NCBI GenBank assembly: GCA_037953625.1
Contig: CM075651.1
Span: forward strand, 62,110,501-62,174,500
DNA: 64,000 nucleotides
Direction: 5' to 3'
Source: Crotalaria pallida
Taxonomy: Eukaryota > Streptophyta > Magnoliopsida > Fabales > Fabaceae
A program made the translations under genes and the position numbers. The notes below the pieces were generated by a model. It ran no database searches, was not told where the DNA came from, and worked only from the letters and a program-made list of their open reading frames with translations. Numbering within the stretch: position 1 is the stretch's first letter; every line of letters starts with the position of its first letter. Below are positions 35,430 through 46,557 of this stretch, in pieces.

Positions 35430-36092
35430 TCAGTGGATCAGCAATATTATCATCTGTTGAAACTCTGTGCAATTCCCTAACCAAGTCTTGACAGACTGTA
35501 AGGTAGGAATGTCATTCCCGATGTGTAGTATGTCATCCACATACAACACAAGAAAGAGAATTGCGCTCCCACTAACCTTCTTATATACACAAGACTCTTC
35601 TTCGTTCTTGATGAAACCAAATTGTTTGATTGCATCATCGAATCGAATATTCCAACTCCTAGAAGCTTGTTTCAATCCATAAATGGATCGTTGCAGCTTA
35701 CAAACCTTTCCAGCATCCTTTGGATCAACAAAACCTTCAGGTTGTGTCATATACACATCCTCTAAAAGATTTCCATTAAGGAAAGCAGTTTTGACATCCA
35801 TCTGCCAGATTTCATAATCATGAAATGCTGCAATAGCAAGCAAGATCCTAATGGACTTAAGCATGAAATGCTGCAATAGCAAGCAAGATCCTACTTTGTC
35901 TAAACATGAAACTGAAATAATATTCCTACGAATAGCAGGTACACAATAAACATCCTCTAGTTCTAAAACTAATCCACTAGGTAAGGTTAAACTACAAGTT
36001 CCAACAGCAATGGCGGCAACTCTTGCTCCATTTCCAACTCGCAGTTCGACTTCACCTTTAGCTAATCTTCTACTCCTTTTTAGATCCTGCAC
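35430..36092 (-). pseudogene. Fused protease-RT remnant (element A)
   Basis: The frame starts in protease-like sequence (LELEDVYCVPAIRRNIISVSCLDK, given as shorter landmarks: ELEDVYCVP and RRNIISVSCLD). It jumps directly into the RT palm (WQMDVKTAFLNG, YGLKQASRSW, YVDDI), so the protease C-terminus, all of integrase and the RT N-terminus are deleted. A 32-bp direct duplication (35819-35850 and 35862-35893) marks the junction. After YVDDI the frame soon reaches the RNase H tail region out of frame; the landmark ADPLTKPL is in another frame near 35420. A second deletion therefore removed the rest of RT and RNase H. No enzyme can be made. Confidence 0.85.
35819..35893. repeat. 32-bp direct duplication at deletion junction
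   Basis: The same 32 bases begin at 35819 and 35862, a period of 43. They encode the RT segment around RILLAIAAFHD on the minus strand. Confidence 0.9.
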
Positions 36093-36124
36093 ATTAACAC
36101 AAATGTGAGATCCACATCCAGTAT

Positions 36125-37021
36125 CTAATACCCATGATGTTGAAGCAGAAAAATTAACTTAACTTCTATAACAAAAATACCTGAAGAAGAGGCTCCGCTT
36201 TTCTTCATTTCTTTCTCTTTAAGGTAATCTGGGCAATTCCTCTTCCAATGTTCCTCCTTGTTACAATGGAAGCAATTTCCCTCCTTAGCCACCCCACCTT
36301 TAGGCTTAAGAGCCTTAGCTACTCTAGCTTTGCCCTTATCCTTAGGTTTTTGTGCTTTCCCTTTGGCCTTACCTTTGCCCTTTCCATTTTGAACCAACAA
36401 TACAGTTTTGCCCTTGTTGATATCATGCTCAGAAGTTTTCAACTTCCCTAACAATTCAGTTAGAGTGCTGTCAATGTTGTTCATGTTGTAATTCATGACA
36501 AACTGACTGAAGCTCTGTGGTAAGGAATGCAGAACTAAGTCAACGGCCAACTCTTGACCTAGTGGGAAACCCATCCTCTCAATGTTCTCAATATAACCAA
36601 TCATCTTGATTACATGATGACTAACCGGGCTTCCCTCTGTCATCTTACAAGTGAAAAGGGACCTTGTGACCTCAAAACGCTCATGCCTTGCTTGCCCTTG
36701 ATAGAGATCCTTAAGGTGTACGATCATATCGTACGCACTCATGTTCTCGTGAACCTTCTGAAGGTCAGGGGTCATAGTGACAAGCATGAGAGTTCCAACC
36801 TCTAAGGCATCATCTTGATGCCTACGGAAAGCATTCCGCTCAGCAGCCGGTGCATTAGCGGGGGGTGCTTCAGGGAGCGGTTGCTCTAGCACATACAACT
36901 TTTTCTCATTCCTAAGGAAAATCCTTAGGTTTCGATACCAGTCCAGGAAATTAATTCCCGTCAGCTTGTCCTTCTCAAGGACTGATCGCAGTGATAAGTT
37001 ATTTGAATTGTTTGAAGCCAT
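36125..37021 (-). CDS. gag: Angela-type copia Gag (element A)
   Basis: A 298-residue frame starting MASNNSNNLSLRSVLEKDKL, followed by the copia gag landmarks FLDWYRNLRIFLRNEKK, YDMIVHLKDLY and MTEGSPVSHHVIKM. It ends with a Lys/Gly-rich basic tract and one zinc knuckle (CFHCNKEEHWKRNC, about residues 252-265). The capsid part appears complete. Beyond about residue 285 the frame runs out just before the protease remnant, suggesting a frameshift from the original polyprotein. Gag could still be made and package the RNA if the element were transcribed, but reverse transcription would need enzymes from another copy. Confidence 0.85.
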   Translation of the reverse strand: MASNNSNNLSLRSVLEKDKLTGINFLDWYRNLRIFLRNEKKLYVLEQPLPEAPPANAPAAERNAFRRHQDDALEVGTLMLVTMTPDLQKVHENMSAYDMIVHLKDLYQGQARHERFEVTRSLFTCKMTEGSPVSHHVIKMIGYIENIERMGFPLGQELAVDLVLHSLPQSFSQFVMNYNMNNIDSTLTELLGKLKTSEHDINKGKTVLLVQNGKGKGKAKGKAQKPKDKGKARVAKALKPKGGVAKEGNCFHCNKEEHWKRNCPDYLKEKEMKKSGASSSGIFVIEVKLIFLLQHHGY

Positions 37022-38440
37022 GGTGATCTAACAACAAAATAAAAGCAGAATTAAAATCATGTTTATTAAATATTTAATAAGGACTTTTATTAAATATTAC
37101 TCCCACTATTTTCCTCAAATCAATAACCCTCAATATTGACTCGGAAAATCTCAGCGTAAGATTTTCTAGTGGGACCAAGATCCATATTTCATCTTATTAT
37201 GAGTCAAACTTTAGCTGATCTCCCATAATTTAATTATTTAGGTAAGGAACCCTTTCCCAATCACATCTCATGTGACTCTTGGATCAATTGGGTGAATAAC
37301 ATTTATTCAAAATTAACTTATTAATTTATACCCAATTCTTTTGCCTATAGATCTTCAATCCTATTGAACCATGCATTTAAGTTAGACCCAATGGTTGACA
37401 TAATGAATATTACATTTATTCCTTCGCGTCTGACCAATGTAGATAAACGTACTCTACTTTAGCAGACCCACATTCAAAACGACATCAATCAAGACGAGTG
37501 TCAAGCATTGGAAGGCATATAACTTAATATTTCAGTTTGAGGGGTTTTATATTTAAGTGATCTCACCTATTTTATCTTACATTAACATACATTATAACGA
37601 TAACATGCATCACATACATACTATAATTATAAACCACGTGTTATGGTCATGGCCTAGAAAAACTAATTCACCCAAGCCAATGAGTGAATTAATACAAAGA
37701 TCCTAAACACATAGCTTCTTCTCCAAGAGCATTCCTTGAATGTATGCACCGGTCCTTCTCCAAGAGCATTCCTTGAATGTATGCACCGGTCCTTCTCCAA
37801 GAGCCTTCCTTAAATCTCCTTTCCTTTTCATCTTCAAGTCTTTCGCAATTTTTTAATAAAAATATTACAAATAGAAACCTCGTTCATGAGGGGATTTATA
37901 TGAGAAAAGAAATACATATTGAATATGGAGAGAGGCACGACACACAGGTCGTATTTAAAAATAAACCAAAAGAAAATAAAACATGCACAAGGCGCGAAAC
38001 GATCTAAGAGACCATGACCATTCACCATACAATAAACAACATATTAAATAAAATACATTATTATTTTATTAAAAAATTATGTTTGTTACGAATTAAAAAA
38101 AATTATATTTTATCAACTGTCGATAAAATAATAAGTATCAACTCTTGATTAAAAAAAAAATTACAATATGCCAAGGAATCAAATTCCAATTGTGCTCATA
38201 TGTGCCGCATGAAAAGGGCATCATCATCATGAATAGTAGCAAAAGCACAATTGATATACATGCGGCCAATTGACATGTGGTCAATTGATTCACGACACAA
38301 TCAATATTTAACTTAACAAATTGATTCGTGAGTTCATGCGTAACGTTTTTTTTTTATTTTAATTTTTGATTAATCCCAACACATCATAATCATATTAAAA
38401 CATGTTTAATCAAAAATAATCAAATCATGGTTTCACAAGT
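37022..38440 (-). other. Leader of element A (non-coding)
   Basis: About 1.4 kb separates PBS from gag. It is AT-rich with several homopolymer runs and one 37-bp tandem repeat. The small frames at 37777-38007 and 37834-38028 are not recognisable. A long untranslated leader is usual in the Angela lineage. Confidence 0.7.
37719..37808. repeat. 37-bp tandem repeat (about 2.4 copies)
   Basis: 'ctccaagagc' recurs at 37721, 37758 and (partly) 37795. The unit includes 'cttgaatgtatgcaccggt'. Confidence 0.85.
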
Positions 38441-38453
38441 GGCTCTGATACCA
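38441..38453 (-). promoter_or_regulatory. Primer-binding site of element A
   Basis: The minus strand reads TGGTATCAGAGCC, a full tRNA-iMet match, two bases from the LTR end. Confidence 0.9.
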
Positions 38454-38454
38454 C

Positions 38455-39987
38455 TATTAGAAAATAGGATGCGACAAAACGCAGCGGAAAAAAAAATATA
38501 TCCTATTTCCATCCACGATCCATATGAAAGCATGATGATTTGAGATAGGGAATAAAATTACCTTTTGCAGGGAAGAGGAGACCAACGAATCTTATCACGA
38601 ACGTTTCATCAATCACGAGCACATCAAGGTGTTGTGCCTCTATTCGTATCCACACGAACAAATTCCCAATTGGAGTCTCGTCTCTCTTCTCAATGCTAGT
38701 AGAGAAGAAGGAGTATGTGTATCACTCACTCTCTGATATGACGGCTAGGTTTTTCTGTGTCTCTCACATCTCTTAATCCCCTAAAGCTAATAATATTATA
38801 TTTATAATATTATCAGACCAACTGGTTGGGCTTTTTAGGAGATAAATTCGAATTCTATCTTATATGTAGAAGATAAAATCAAATTTATATCTTATACATA
38901 AAGATAAAACAAATCATATCTTAATCATATCAGAAAGATTTAATTTTATAAAAATACAACTATTGTATTTTTATCAAATGTAATATCTCCAATTTTATCT
39001 GCTCTTAGTGTGTGACCCTATAGGTTCCTGTAACGTTGGCAGTAATGTTAAAATCACATTTTAACTTTACAAGCAATGAGCGGTATCTAGCAACACATCA
39101 TTGCTACCCAAGTGACAGGAATGTCTGTGATTTGACTAAACCTTTTACTGTGACCAATGAACATGTGTAAGTTTAATCCCTTTGTCCAAATATCATAGTT
39201 CATCTCATGGCATGGAACGTGTCACCCATGAATACTGTAACCTATGATTTCTTGATCCCTGAGTAGACGCGTCGAAACAAGTCTCGTCAATATCTCATAC
39301 TGACTGTCTTGAGTATGGCCATACATTTCACCGTCTCACTCAATCAAGGGGCCCAGAGATATAATTCCTATTGATAAGGAAGGACAAATCCCATCTACGT
39401 CACTCACATCCCTCTACATGATTTGTCATATACCCGACTACAACCGTTATGATCACCTGGTTAAAGATGACGTTTGATTGCGTGAAAGCATATAATTCCT
39501 CATGTTGGGAACCGTAGCGACTTCCGGTCGAAGGACCATGTACACCATTGTCACTATGAGAATCGCTTATGACACTCACTTAATAACCCATGTAGCATTC
39601 TCATGGCGGGTCAATCCGGTACACAAATCTCCCAATGTTACTTACGTGAAGACTTGATATCCCATGACCGGTGAGATACAGTCATCAGTCTGTCACATAC
39701 TAGTCTCGACGTATTATAGTTGTCCTTATTAACTATAATACTCGACTAGGGAATCTTTAAGGATAATTATCAATCAATAAGATCTCACTATCAAGTCATG
39801 TACTTGATATTCTTATGACATTGAACTTATAATCCTAAGGACTTTATTACATCTATTTTAATTAAACAATTAAAGCATAAATATAATAAATGAAATGCAT
39901 CATTATTATTAATAGTAATAATCCATAAACATGAAATAAGTACAAGTAAAAGAGAAAATACGATTGCCTCTAGGGCACACTCCAACA
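38455..39987 (-). mobile_element. Element A right (5') LTR, 1533 bp
   Basis: Uninterrupted LTR from ...TTTTCTAATA (38455; the terminal CA is altered) to TGTTGGAGTG at 39987 on the minus strand. The AAATG duplication follows at 39988. Confidence 0.9.
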
Positions 39988-40506
39988 AAATGAACTTAAA
40001 AAAAAATATGCTCATGTACACATATGCATGTCCTTTTATATCAATGTACTATGACATCATCACATATAGAGTATAATCATGTGATTTAAATACACATGAT
40101 ATACCACACTATATGTGAAAGGTAGGACTATACCAAGAAAAAATAATCATGTGCTAAAAAGATTTTCAAAAAGATTATAGCAGACATGATTTAGTTCTAA
40201 TGTAAGCAAAATTTGGAATAGTCCAAGTATACCTTTGTATAGTCATTGATATAAGATGAATGAGAGGTAGATACCATAGACTTGTTGACCAATGAAGTAC
40301 TTGCCTTTTCCCATTGCTTCTTGCTTGAGGTCTTAGACCTTATGATTTCACCTTTTTGCATGTGAGAAGCTTTGGTATTGGTAGGCTTGTGTCCATACAT
40401 TTCTTGTCCTCTTAGGTATTCTCCTCAATAGATTCCCTTGACCACTTAGTTCTTCCTTTTGTTTGGATTCCTGCACATTTACAACACTAGAAGAACTTTT
40501 TGGTAC
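39988..40506 (-). pseudogene. Degenerate Sirevirus D sequence between gag and pol
   Basis: AT-rich decayed sequence. It lies between the D gag remnant and the point where element A inserted. Only short frames remain (for example 40197-40400 on the minus strand), without recognisable domains. Confidence 0.45.
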
Positions 40507-41600
40507 TCATTTTACCTTGGGTCGTCCTAGGGGGTTAGTCTTAGGTTCCTTAGGTAACTTTGGAACCCATTGCAAATTATTTCTCATGTTATAATTTTTA
40601 CGATAAAAGTACAAATGAGAAATATGTCCTAAACAACCACAATAATTACATGTAATAGGTTTGGATGAAGATTTGACTTTTTCAAAATTATTTTCATGAA
40701 ACTTGGAATTTTTGAATATCAACATCATTTTCAATTTCACTTTCAAGCAAGGAATTTGAACAAATAGATTTTTCAATGTTACTACATTCAAAAAGTGCAT
40801 CCTCAACTTGTTTTTCAATATCAATGCAATTTTCAAAATTAGTTGAGGAGCTATTTTCTAAAAGCATCTCTTTATCAAAAATATCTTCATTTTTCAAAAT
40901 ATCAATTTCATTTTCAATTAGAGATAATTTTTGTAAAGTGTCTAAGTTTTTATTTTTTAAAGATATCAAATCATCATTCAAATCATTATATGCATATTGC
41001 AGAATTTTAGAACAAGAACTATTGAGTTACCTCAAGGTCCTCATGGGCCAAGTAATCAGATGTTTAATTTTCATCTTCCATTGATTCCTCATCCGAAAAG
41101 CTTGATTTCTCCATTGAGTCCATGAAGCTTTCAAACAATCTCTCTAGTTCATCGTCATCGCTTATTGAGCTACTCCCCATGCTTTCATTTTCATCATCAC
41201 AATCTTCTTCCAGGGAGTTTGACATTTCATGCTCAATATCAGTTTCTAGTTGTCCGTTCTCCTCTTTCCTGTGGATACTTTCACTTTCATAAAGATGATT
41301 AGTAGCATAGTGAATATGTAAAGTATCCCAAATATCCTTAGCACTTTCACAATCATCAATTCTAGCATATGCATCAACATTCAAAGCATTTCGTAAAATA
41401 TGCATAGCTTGAATATTCAAAGAAAAAGATTTTTCATCAAAATCATTTAGAACATGTTTTGGCTTAAAATCAAAACCATTAAGAACAATATGCCATAAAC
41501 GAAAGCTAAAAGATTATAAAAATATTTTCATTCTAGCACTCCAATAATGAAAATTATTTCCATAAAAAATTGGTGCTTCATCGAATGCAAAACCCTCCAT
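40507..41600 (-). pseudogene. Sirevirus D gag pseudogene
   Basis: Read from about 41600 on the minus strand: an initiator Met followed by FYGNNFHYWSARMKIF, matching the FNGEGYVYWKTRMKVF region of element B gag. Then come an in-frame stop near 41520, the CESAKDIWDTLH landmark near 41350, an acidic Ser/Asp/Glu tract and further stops. A degenerate zinc knuckle (CNYCGCLGHISHLYF, last Cys lost) and the 'WVPK' landmark follow near 40640-40550. Several frameshifts and stops make it non-functional. Confidence 0.8.
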
Positions 41601-41685
41601 ATTAAAACAAATAAAATATCCCAATTGGTGCCAATTTCCTTGGATCTTTAAACTCGGGCTGTCAAGCCTTTAAACAGAGCACGAA

Positions 41686-41697
41686 GCTTTGATACCA
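41686..41697 (-). promoter_or_regulatory. Primer-binding site of element D
   Basis: The minus strand reads TGGTATCAAAGC, the same one-mismatch variant as in element B, two bases from the LTR end at 41700. Confidence 0.85.
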
Positions 41698-41699
41698 AT

Positions 41700-43436
41700 T
41701 GTTAGGATTGGCAGCCGTCACCCAAGAGGAGGAGTGAATTAGGTTTTTATAAAAACATTGATAAACGTTTGAAATCAATCGTTTTCAATAAAATAACAAC
41801 GGTTATGCACAAGCGGAAGCAAATAATAATAACAACAATTAATATTACGCGCGAAGATATGGAACACCATAACAACGAAAAGTCTAATGCGTGTTGATTA
41901 ATTTAAAATAATTAAATTAATATAAATAATATTTACATTGCGAAGAAGAGATAATTAACACAATAATAAAATATGCAACAGTAAATAAAAGAGATAAGGG
42001 ATAGAGAGATTTCACCAGGATTTTTATACTGGTTCAGTCTTTCCAGCGAAAGACCTACGTCCAGTCCCCAAGCGACCCGCTTGAGCTTTTATCAATTATA
42101 ATCAAAATGCATCGCGTCCCAATTACAACCAGAGGATGCCACACCCTCACACTAAGGTAGCCTATCTACTAGGTGCCCCACCGTTCGTCTAGCCACTACC
42201 CCAGATACACAACAAGGGTTCCTCACCCTACAAACACGAACGTCGCACGTCTGAACTAGGGAGCCACTCCCTAATCACTAAGGGTCACACACCTCTTTAT
42301 AACAATGGTTGGAATAATAGGTATGGTACATACAAGAACAATATTGCACTCTATGTAATGCGGATACAACAATAAGGCTTACTAACAAAAGTGTGTTCTA
42401 AATAACACTGATACAACAAGTAAAGCTCTAATGGCAAAGTAATAGTTTCACAATATCATAGGCCACACACTTAGAGAATATGGAGAAGAAGAAGAACATA
42501 GCGTGAAGAATGTTTTCTCAAAAAATGTAATCAAAACAGTTATTTTTGAAGGAGAGAAAACCTTTCTAAAATAAAAGATTTGGTTTAGAAGATTTGAATT
42601 TTGAATTTGAAAAATAAAATCAGAATCAAATCAAAAACGATTTTGGAAATAAATCAAATTTAAAATCAAAATCAAATCAAAAACAATTTTTGAAATAAAA
42701 TAAAATAAGTTTTAAAATCAAAAGCAAATAAAAAAGATTTAGTAAATAAATCAAAGATTTGATTCCTAAAATAAAAACGGAATTATTTCAAAATAATATT
42801 TAAATTCGAATTTTGAAAGAGAATTAGAATCAATTATGTAAAAACAGATATGAAAATATTTAACATTGATTCTGACACGGATATCAATAAAACTTAAAAG
42901 TAATGGATTACTTTTCCAAGATAATCCATTATCCCTATTTTGTGAAAACAGTGAAATTCATTTTTAATAAAGTAATCGATTATTTAAAACAAGGTAATCG
43001 ATAATCTCCATTCTGAGATAAAGGTAATCGTTTATCAAAACCAATAATAGATTATTTTTAATTAAAAATTCTCAGGTCACAACTCAGAAACAGAATAATC
43101 GATTATCCAGGAGAGGTAATCGATTACTTCTGCTTATTTTCATAAAATTGATTTTCTAAAGCATAGTATGTAACCATAGGTTTTTAAAAACAATTTTAAC
43201 TAAAAATCTAACTTCAAAACATTTTCACAAAAGCTCTTTTTGCAATTAAAACATTCTTCTCCAATAACTCTAAATAAGGCCTATTACTAAAATGAATCAA
43301 TTACATAACCTTACATTGATTCCTAATGAGGGAACGAAGGAAACCACTTGAAGCTTCTTGCTTGACACTTGACTTGCATCTTGACTTTGTTTGGCATCAT
43401 CAAAACTTCAACGTACTTCCATGTTGACTTCTAACA
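41700..43436 (-). mobile_element. Sirevirus D LTR (about 1.74 kb), flanked by both PBS and PPT
   Basis: The plus-strand ends are TGTTAGGA at 41700 and ...CTTCTAACA at 43436. A PBS adjoins the left side and a GGGGGAG-type PPT adjoins the right side. The LTR therefore served as 5' LTR for the gag remnant to its left and 3' LTR for the internal piece to its right, another tandem arrangement. U3 contains paired TAATCGATTA palindromes. Confidence 0.8.
42901..43124. promoter_or_regulatory. Paired ATCGAT palindromes in Sirevirus D LTR
   Basis: Cores or decayed cores occur in four pairs: TAATGGATTA 42901 / ATAATCCATT 42921; ATCGAT 42975 / 42997; ATCGTT 43027 / ATAGAT 43047; ATCGAT 43098 / 43119. Spacing within pairs is 20-22 bp. 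The extended form is TAATCGATTA. Confidence 0.8.
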
Positions 43437-43860
43437 CTCCCCCTTTTTGTTGATGTCAAACCTATTATGCAAGACAAGGGTTAAAGCATATGCAAATATG
43501 TATGTCTCCCCCTCACACATAGGAACATCAATACAGTCATGCAGACATTAATAATATATAGCAATTAAAAATCAGTCATGCAGACATTCATTCTCCCCCT
43601 GAATTGATGCACATAAATAAAATGATAAAACACTAAACTCCAGGCATCAATCACATTTTCCAATATCTTGCAAAAGGGTATCTCCAACGCCCAAGTCAGT
43701 AAAGCATAAGATAATGTATAATGGGCAATTGTAAATACACATAATCAAGTAGGCAAGATAAAGGTATACCAAAAAACATGATTTGTTATCATCAAAACAC
43801 AATGCTACAAGCATAGGGGAAATCCATATTTCCACAGCAGCAGCACCAGTTCATAGTGCG
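43437..43860 (-). mobile_element. 3' end of a second D-family internal region
   Basis: Non-coding, with three minus-strand GGGGGAG tracts: next to the LTR (43437-43448), at 43506-43513 and at 43593-43600. This is the multiple-PPT pattern of Sireviruses. The right border with gypsy element F is unclear, near 43860. Confidence 0.65.
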
Positions 43861-43960
43861 TTTCATGAGTCATTGCCCTAATTCCCCATTGTTGACACGA
43901 AATTAAGGCCAAGGACACCTCCTAGCCCACGCGTCACCTTGCAGAAGTGCCTAATTTTGC

Positions 43961-43967
43961 TATATAA
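43961..43967 (+). promoter_or_regulatory. TATA box of LTR F
   Basis: TATATAA in the context 'ttgctatataaacc', followed by a leader-like stretch. Confidence 0.6.
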
Positions 43968-44491
43968 ACCTTGTTGGTGTTGATTCAACACTCATTTGTC
44001 CATGTTTTGCACGAATTGCTTTGTGTTTGCTGAGTTAGGGTTCTTAATTTGACCTCTCTCGTTCTCTTTCAATTATGAGAATCAACCCACAAACCATACA
44101 CCTTTGTAAAGCTTACATCCTAAGCTAAGCTTCACAAAGATACAAAAATCATGAGCTGAGGGTGAGTGTGCAAGGAGAATCGAAGTTTGGAAGTTGAGGT
44201 TCGAATTCTGCAGAAGTAGAAATCTCATTTGCTGGAGCTTACTTTAGGAGTTGATTACGGTACGCTCTTGAACCCATTTGATTTCAAACTTGTTCCATTC
44301 TCTTGTCCTTGTTGCAGAGAACAAACCCTAACCATTTTCCCCAATTTGTTTGTATGTTTAACTTGTCAAAAATCCTGGTCTTGAACCCCTGTTGATCATG
44401 GTGCTGCATGTATTGCTGAGAAGTGGTTTTTGTGGAATTCGTGGTTGAAAGCTATCATTCTGTCAAATCTCTATTAGAACACATTTGTGAG

Positions 44492-45746
44492 GTAAGGGGA
44501 AAGCTTAACCTACACTAGTTCGAGATTAAGGAGCATGATTTTAATTGGAAAGACATCAAGAGGCTATAAGGGCTTAGTTGATAATAGACTTTTGGTTTGG
44601 AGACCAATACAAGCTCTAAAACTGATTTGAGCAAGTCATAATTGATGCATGCAAACTAATTAGAAAGTGAAACCATGAATTAATTGAGTAATTTGAGTTT
44701 TGGTATGTTGAGTTGTTGATTTTCATGTTTTATGCATAATTATGTCAAATTGTGCAACCTCTGTAATTTGATGTGATTTCAGTACTTGAGCATGTTCAAA
44801 ATATGTTATATTAACTCTATGAATGGTTGGTTTGAGTTAAATTTGATTAGAAATGAAAATGGTATGCTAAAACCCAATTTTTAGTGTACTAGACCATGTT
44901 TGATACAGAACATTGAAAATACACGTAGTAATCGACTACCAGATTTGACAATCGATCGATTACCAGTGCAGAAAATACTTAAAAATGCCATTTTTATTTC
45001 TGAACTATTATTTAACATATAAATAAATATCATGGAATGCATATGGAACTTAAACATGTCGGATTGGGTATTTTAGTTATTTTCTTGAAAATTTTCATGA
45101 AATATGTTTAATTACTTGGATATAATGTTGGATATTATTATCAAGTAATTTAAATATCAATCAATGAAATTTATTGTGATGCATTCATATATGGAGTGTG
45201 GATGATAGATCGAATTATCACGGTTATTTTTATAACCTGAGGAGGGCCTCTGGGAGCGTCAAACACGTCCTTCTTGACGACAAGTTTATGTGTGATAAAA
45301 ACGTGGACAGTGTGAGGATACAGATGATGTGATTATTACGTAGGAGCGTGACGTCTGCGATGTTGTAGCGTTTTGAATCACTATCAAGCTTGAGCGTAAT
45401 ACTTTCCAAGGAATTGTATTGAATTGTACCCCGCAAAGGTATCGAGTACAAAAATTGTACATGCAATTATATGGATGGCCGCCCCTAAGGGGGAAATAGT
45501 TTCTATGGAAGCTAGGATTGATGATAGGACATTCATACATCATGCCACTCATAAACAATTAAATGTTATTTGAATTATAACCTGAGTGTGAGCATATTAT
45601 GTGCATTCCTACTTGTCATTGATTTGTTTGTGTAATGACTTGTATTGGATTATATGATTGACTAATATCTGTCATGCATATAAATTGTTAAACCTTTACT
45701 CTCTTTCGATTATGTGTTTGTTTTGCTTATCCCCATGCCCTTGTAG
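44492..45746 (+). other. Candidate intron in LTR F
   Basis: The donor-like GTGAG|GTAAGG lies at 44491/44492 and the acceptor-like pyrimidine-rich CCCTTGTAG ends at 45746, four bases before the ATG of the 143-codon ORF. The arrangement parallels that in T, E and G LTRs. Sequence inference only. Confidence 0.3.
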
Positions 45747-45749
45747 GTG

Positions 45750-46181
45750 ATGTCTCGCTATCACGCCTGCATCGAGATTCGCTTTCTCCCTAGTGGAGTG
45801 TGGGTCTATGAGGACCATCGAGCAGTGTATGAGGGGGAAGTAGAGTTGACCTTCTACCACCCTAATCCACTAGTCCGTGTCTGTCCTCGTAGATTTAGGA
45901 TCCCCATTATCTATACTATTCATGTACCACCCTTTTATACATATCATGGACCACCTCCCGCTCGACCTGCCCGTACATATCATCACTTTCGTTTTCATTC
46001 GGTTTACCGCTCTCACCCTTTTACCTCTCGAGTTGTCCAGGAGGATACTCCTACACCTGATCTGACGAGTCCAATCGGGGTTTCACTATCACCCGACCCT
46101 GTGCCTAGTGGAAGGATACCATCGCCGTCGGATGAGGTGGAGGAGGATCCTGTCAAGGCAGGGAGCAGGGAGCGGAGATGA
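45750..46181 (+). CDS. Small ORF inside LTR F, unknown
   Basis: A frame of about 143 codons starting ATGTCTCGC, three bases after a splice-acceptor-like TTGTAG. The product is rich in Pro, Arg, His and Tyr (PPFYTYHGPPPARPARTYHH region) and ends acidic-then-basic (DEVEEDPVKAGSRERR). I recognise no domain, signal peptide or membrane segment. It lies in the last 1.2 kb of the LTR, the place where other LTRs of this type also carry a small sense ORF. It may be a real LTR-encoded product or chance. Confidence 0.3.
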   Translation: MSRYHACIEIRFLPSGVWVYEDHRAVYEGEVELTFYHPNPLVRVCPRRFRIPIIYTIHVPPFYTYHGPPPARPARTYHHFRFHSVYRSHPFTSRVVQEDTPTPDLTSPIGVSLSPDPVPSGRIPSPSDEVEEDPVKAGSRERR

Positions 46182-46289
46182 GCCAGTCGAGCACTCTACT
46201 TGTAGCCAGTGGAGGGATGATGACCCTTAGGTACGTGCTAAGTACAGGTAGTGTGGGTCAGGGACTCGATCTGCAGCTGTTGTGGACTC

Positions 46290-46325
46290 TATGGATGGAT
46301 GGATGGATGGATGGATGGATGGATG
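46290..46325. repeat. (TGGA)n microsatellite
   Basis: About nine units of ATGG/TGGA within LTR F. Confidence 0.9.
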
Positions 46326-46526
46326 AATGTCTTGCTGGTGATTTTGGAATTCTACTGCTGTTACTCCTAGATCAGCTCTGGAGCCTTTATTTTGGGATGT
46401 TATATATTGTACATATTTTTGGGGAGCTCTAGAGTGTAGATCCTTACGTTTTATATTTCAGTTGTATGGACTTGTTTTCTTGGACTAGGTTATCTGGCTA
46501 ACTGGACTATGTATTTTTTATCATTG

Positions 46527-46554
<28 letters not shown>
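46527..46554. repeat. (AT)n microsatellite
   Basis: About fourteen AT units in LTR F. Confidence 0.9.

Positions 46555-46557
<3 letters not shown>

Larger units (their letters stand above)
22994..39987 (-). mobile_element. Element A: Angela-type Ty1/copia, internally deleted, carrying nested element B
   Basis: The LTR ends are TGTTAGAA at 22994 and ...CTCCAACA at 39987. The flanking five-mers 22989-22993 and 39988-39992 are both AAATG, a clean target-site duplication. On the minus strand the LTR begins TGTTGGAGTGTGCCCTAG, very like the Angela/BARE LTR start (from memory of that lineage). The internal part (35339-38454) keeps PBS, leader, gag, fused scraps of protease and RT, and PPT. Integrase and most of RT/RNase H are gone, so the element is non-autonomous. 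Its host is the older Sirevirus D. Confidence 0.9.
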
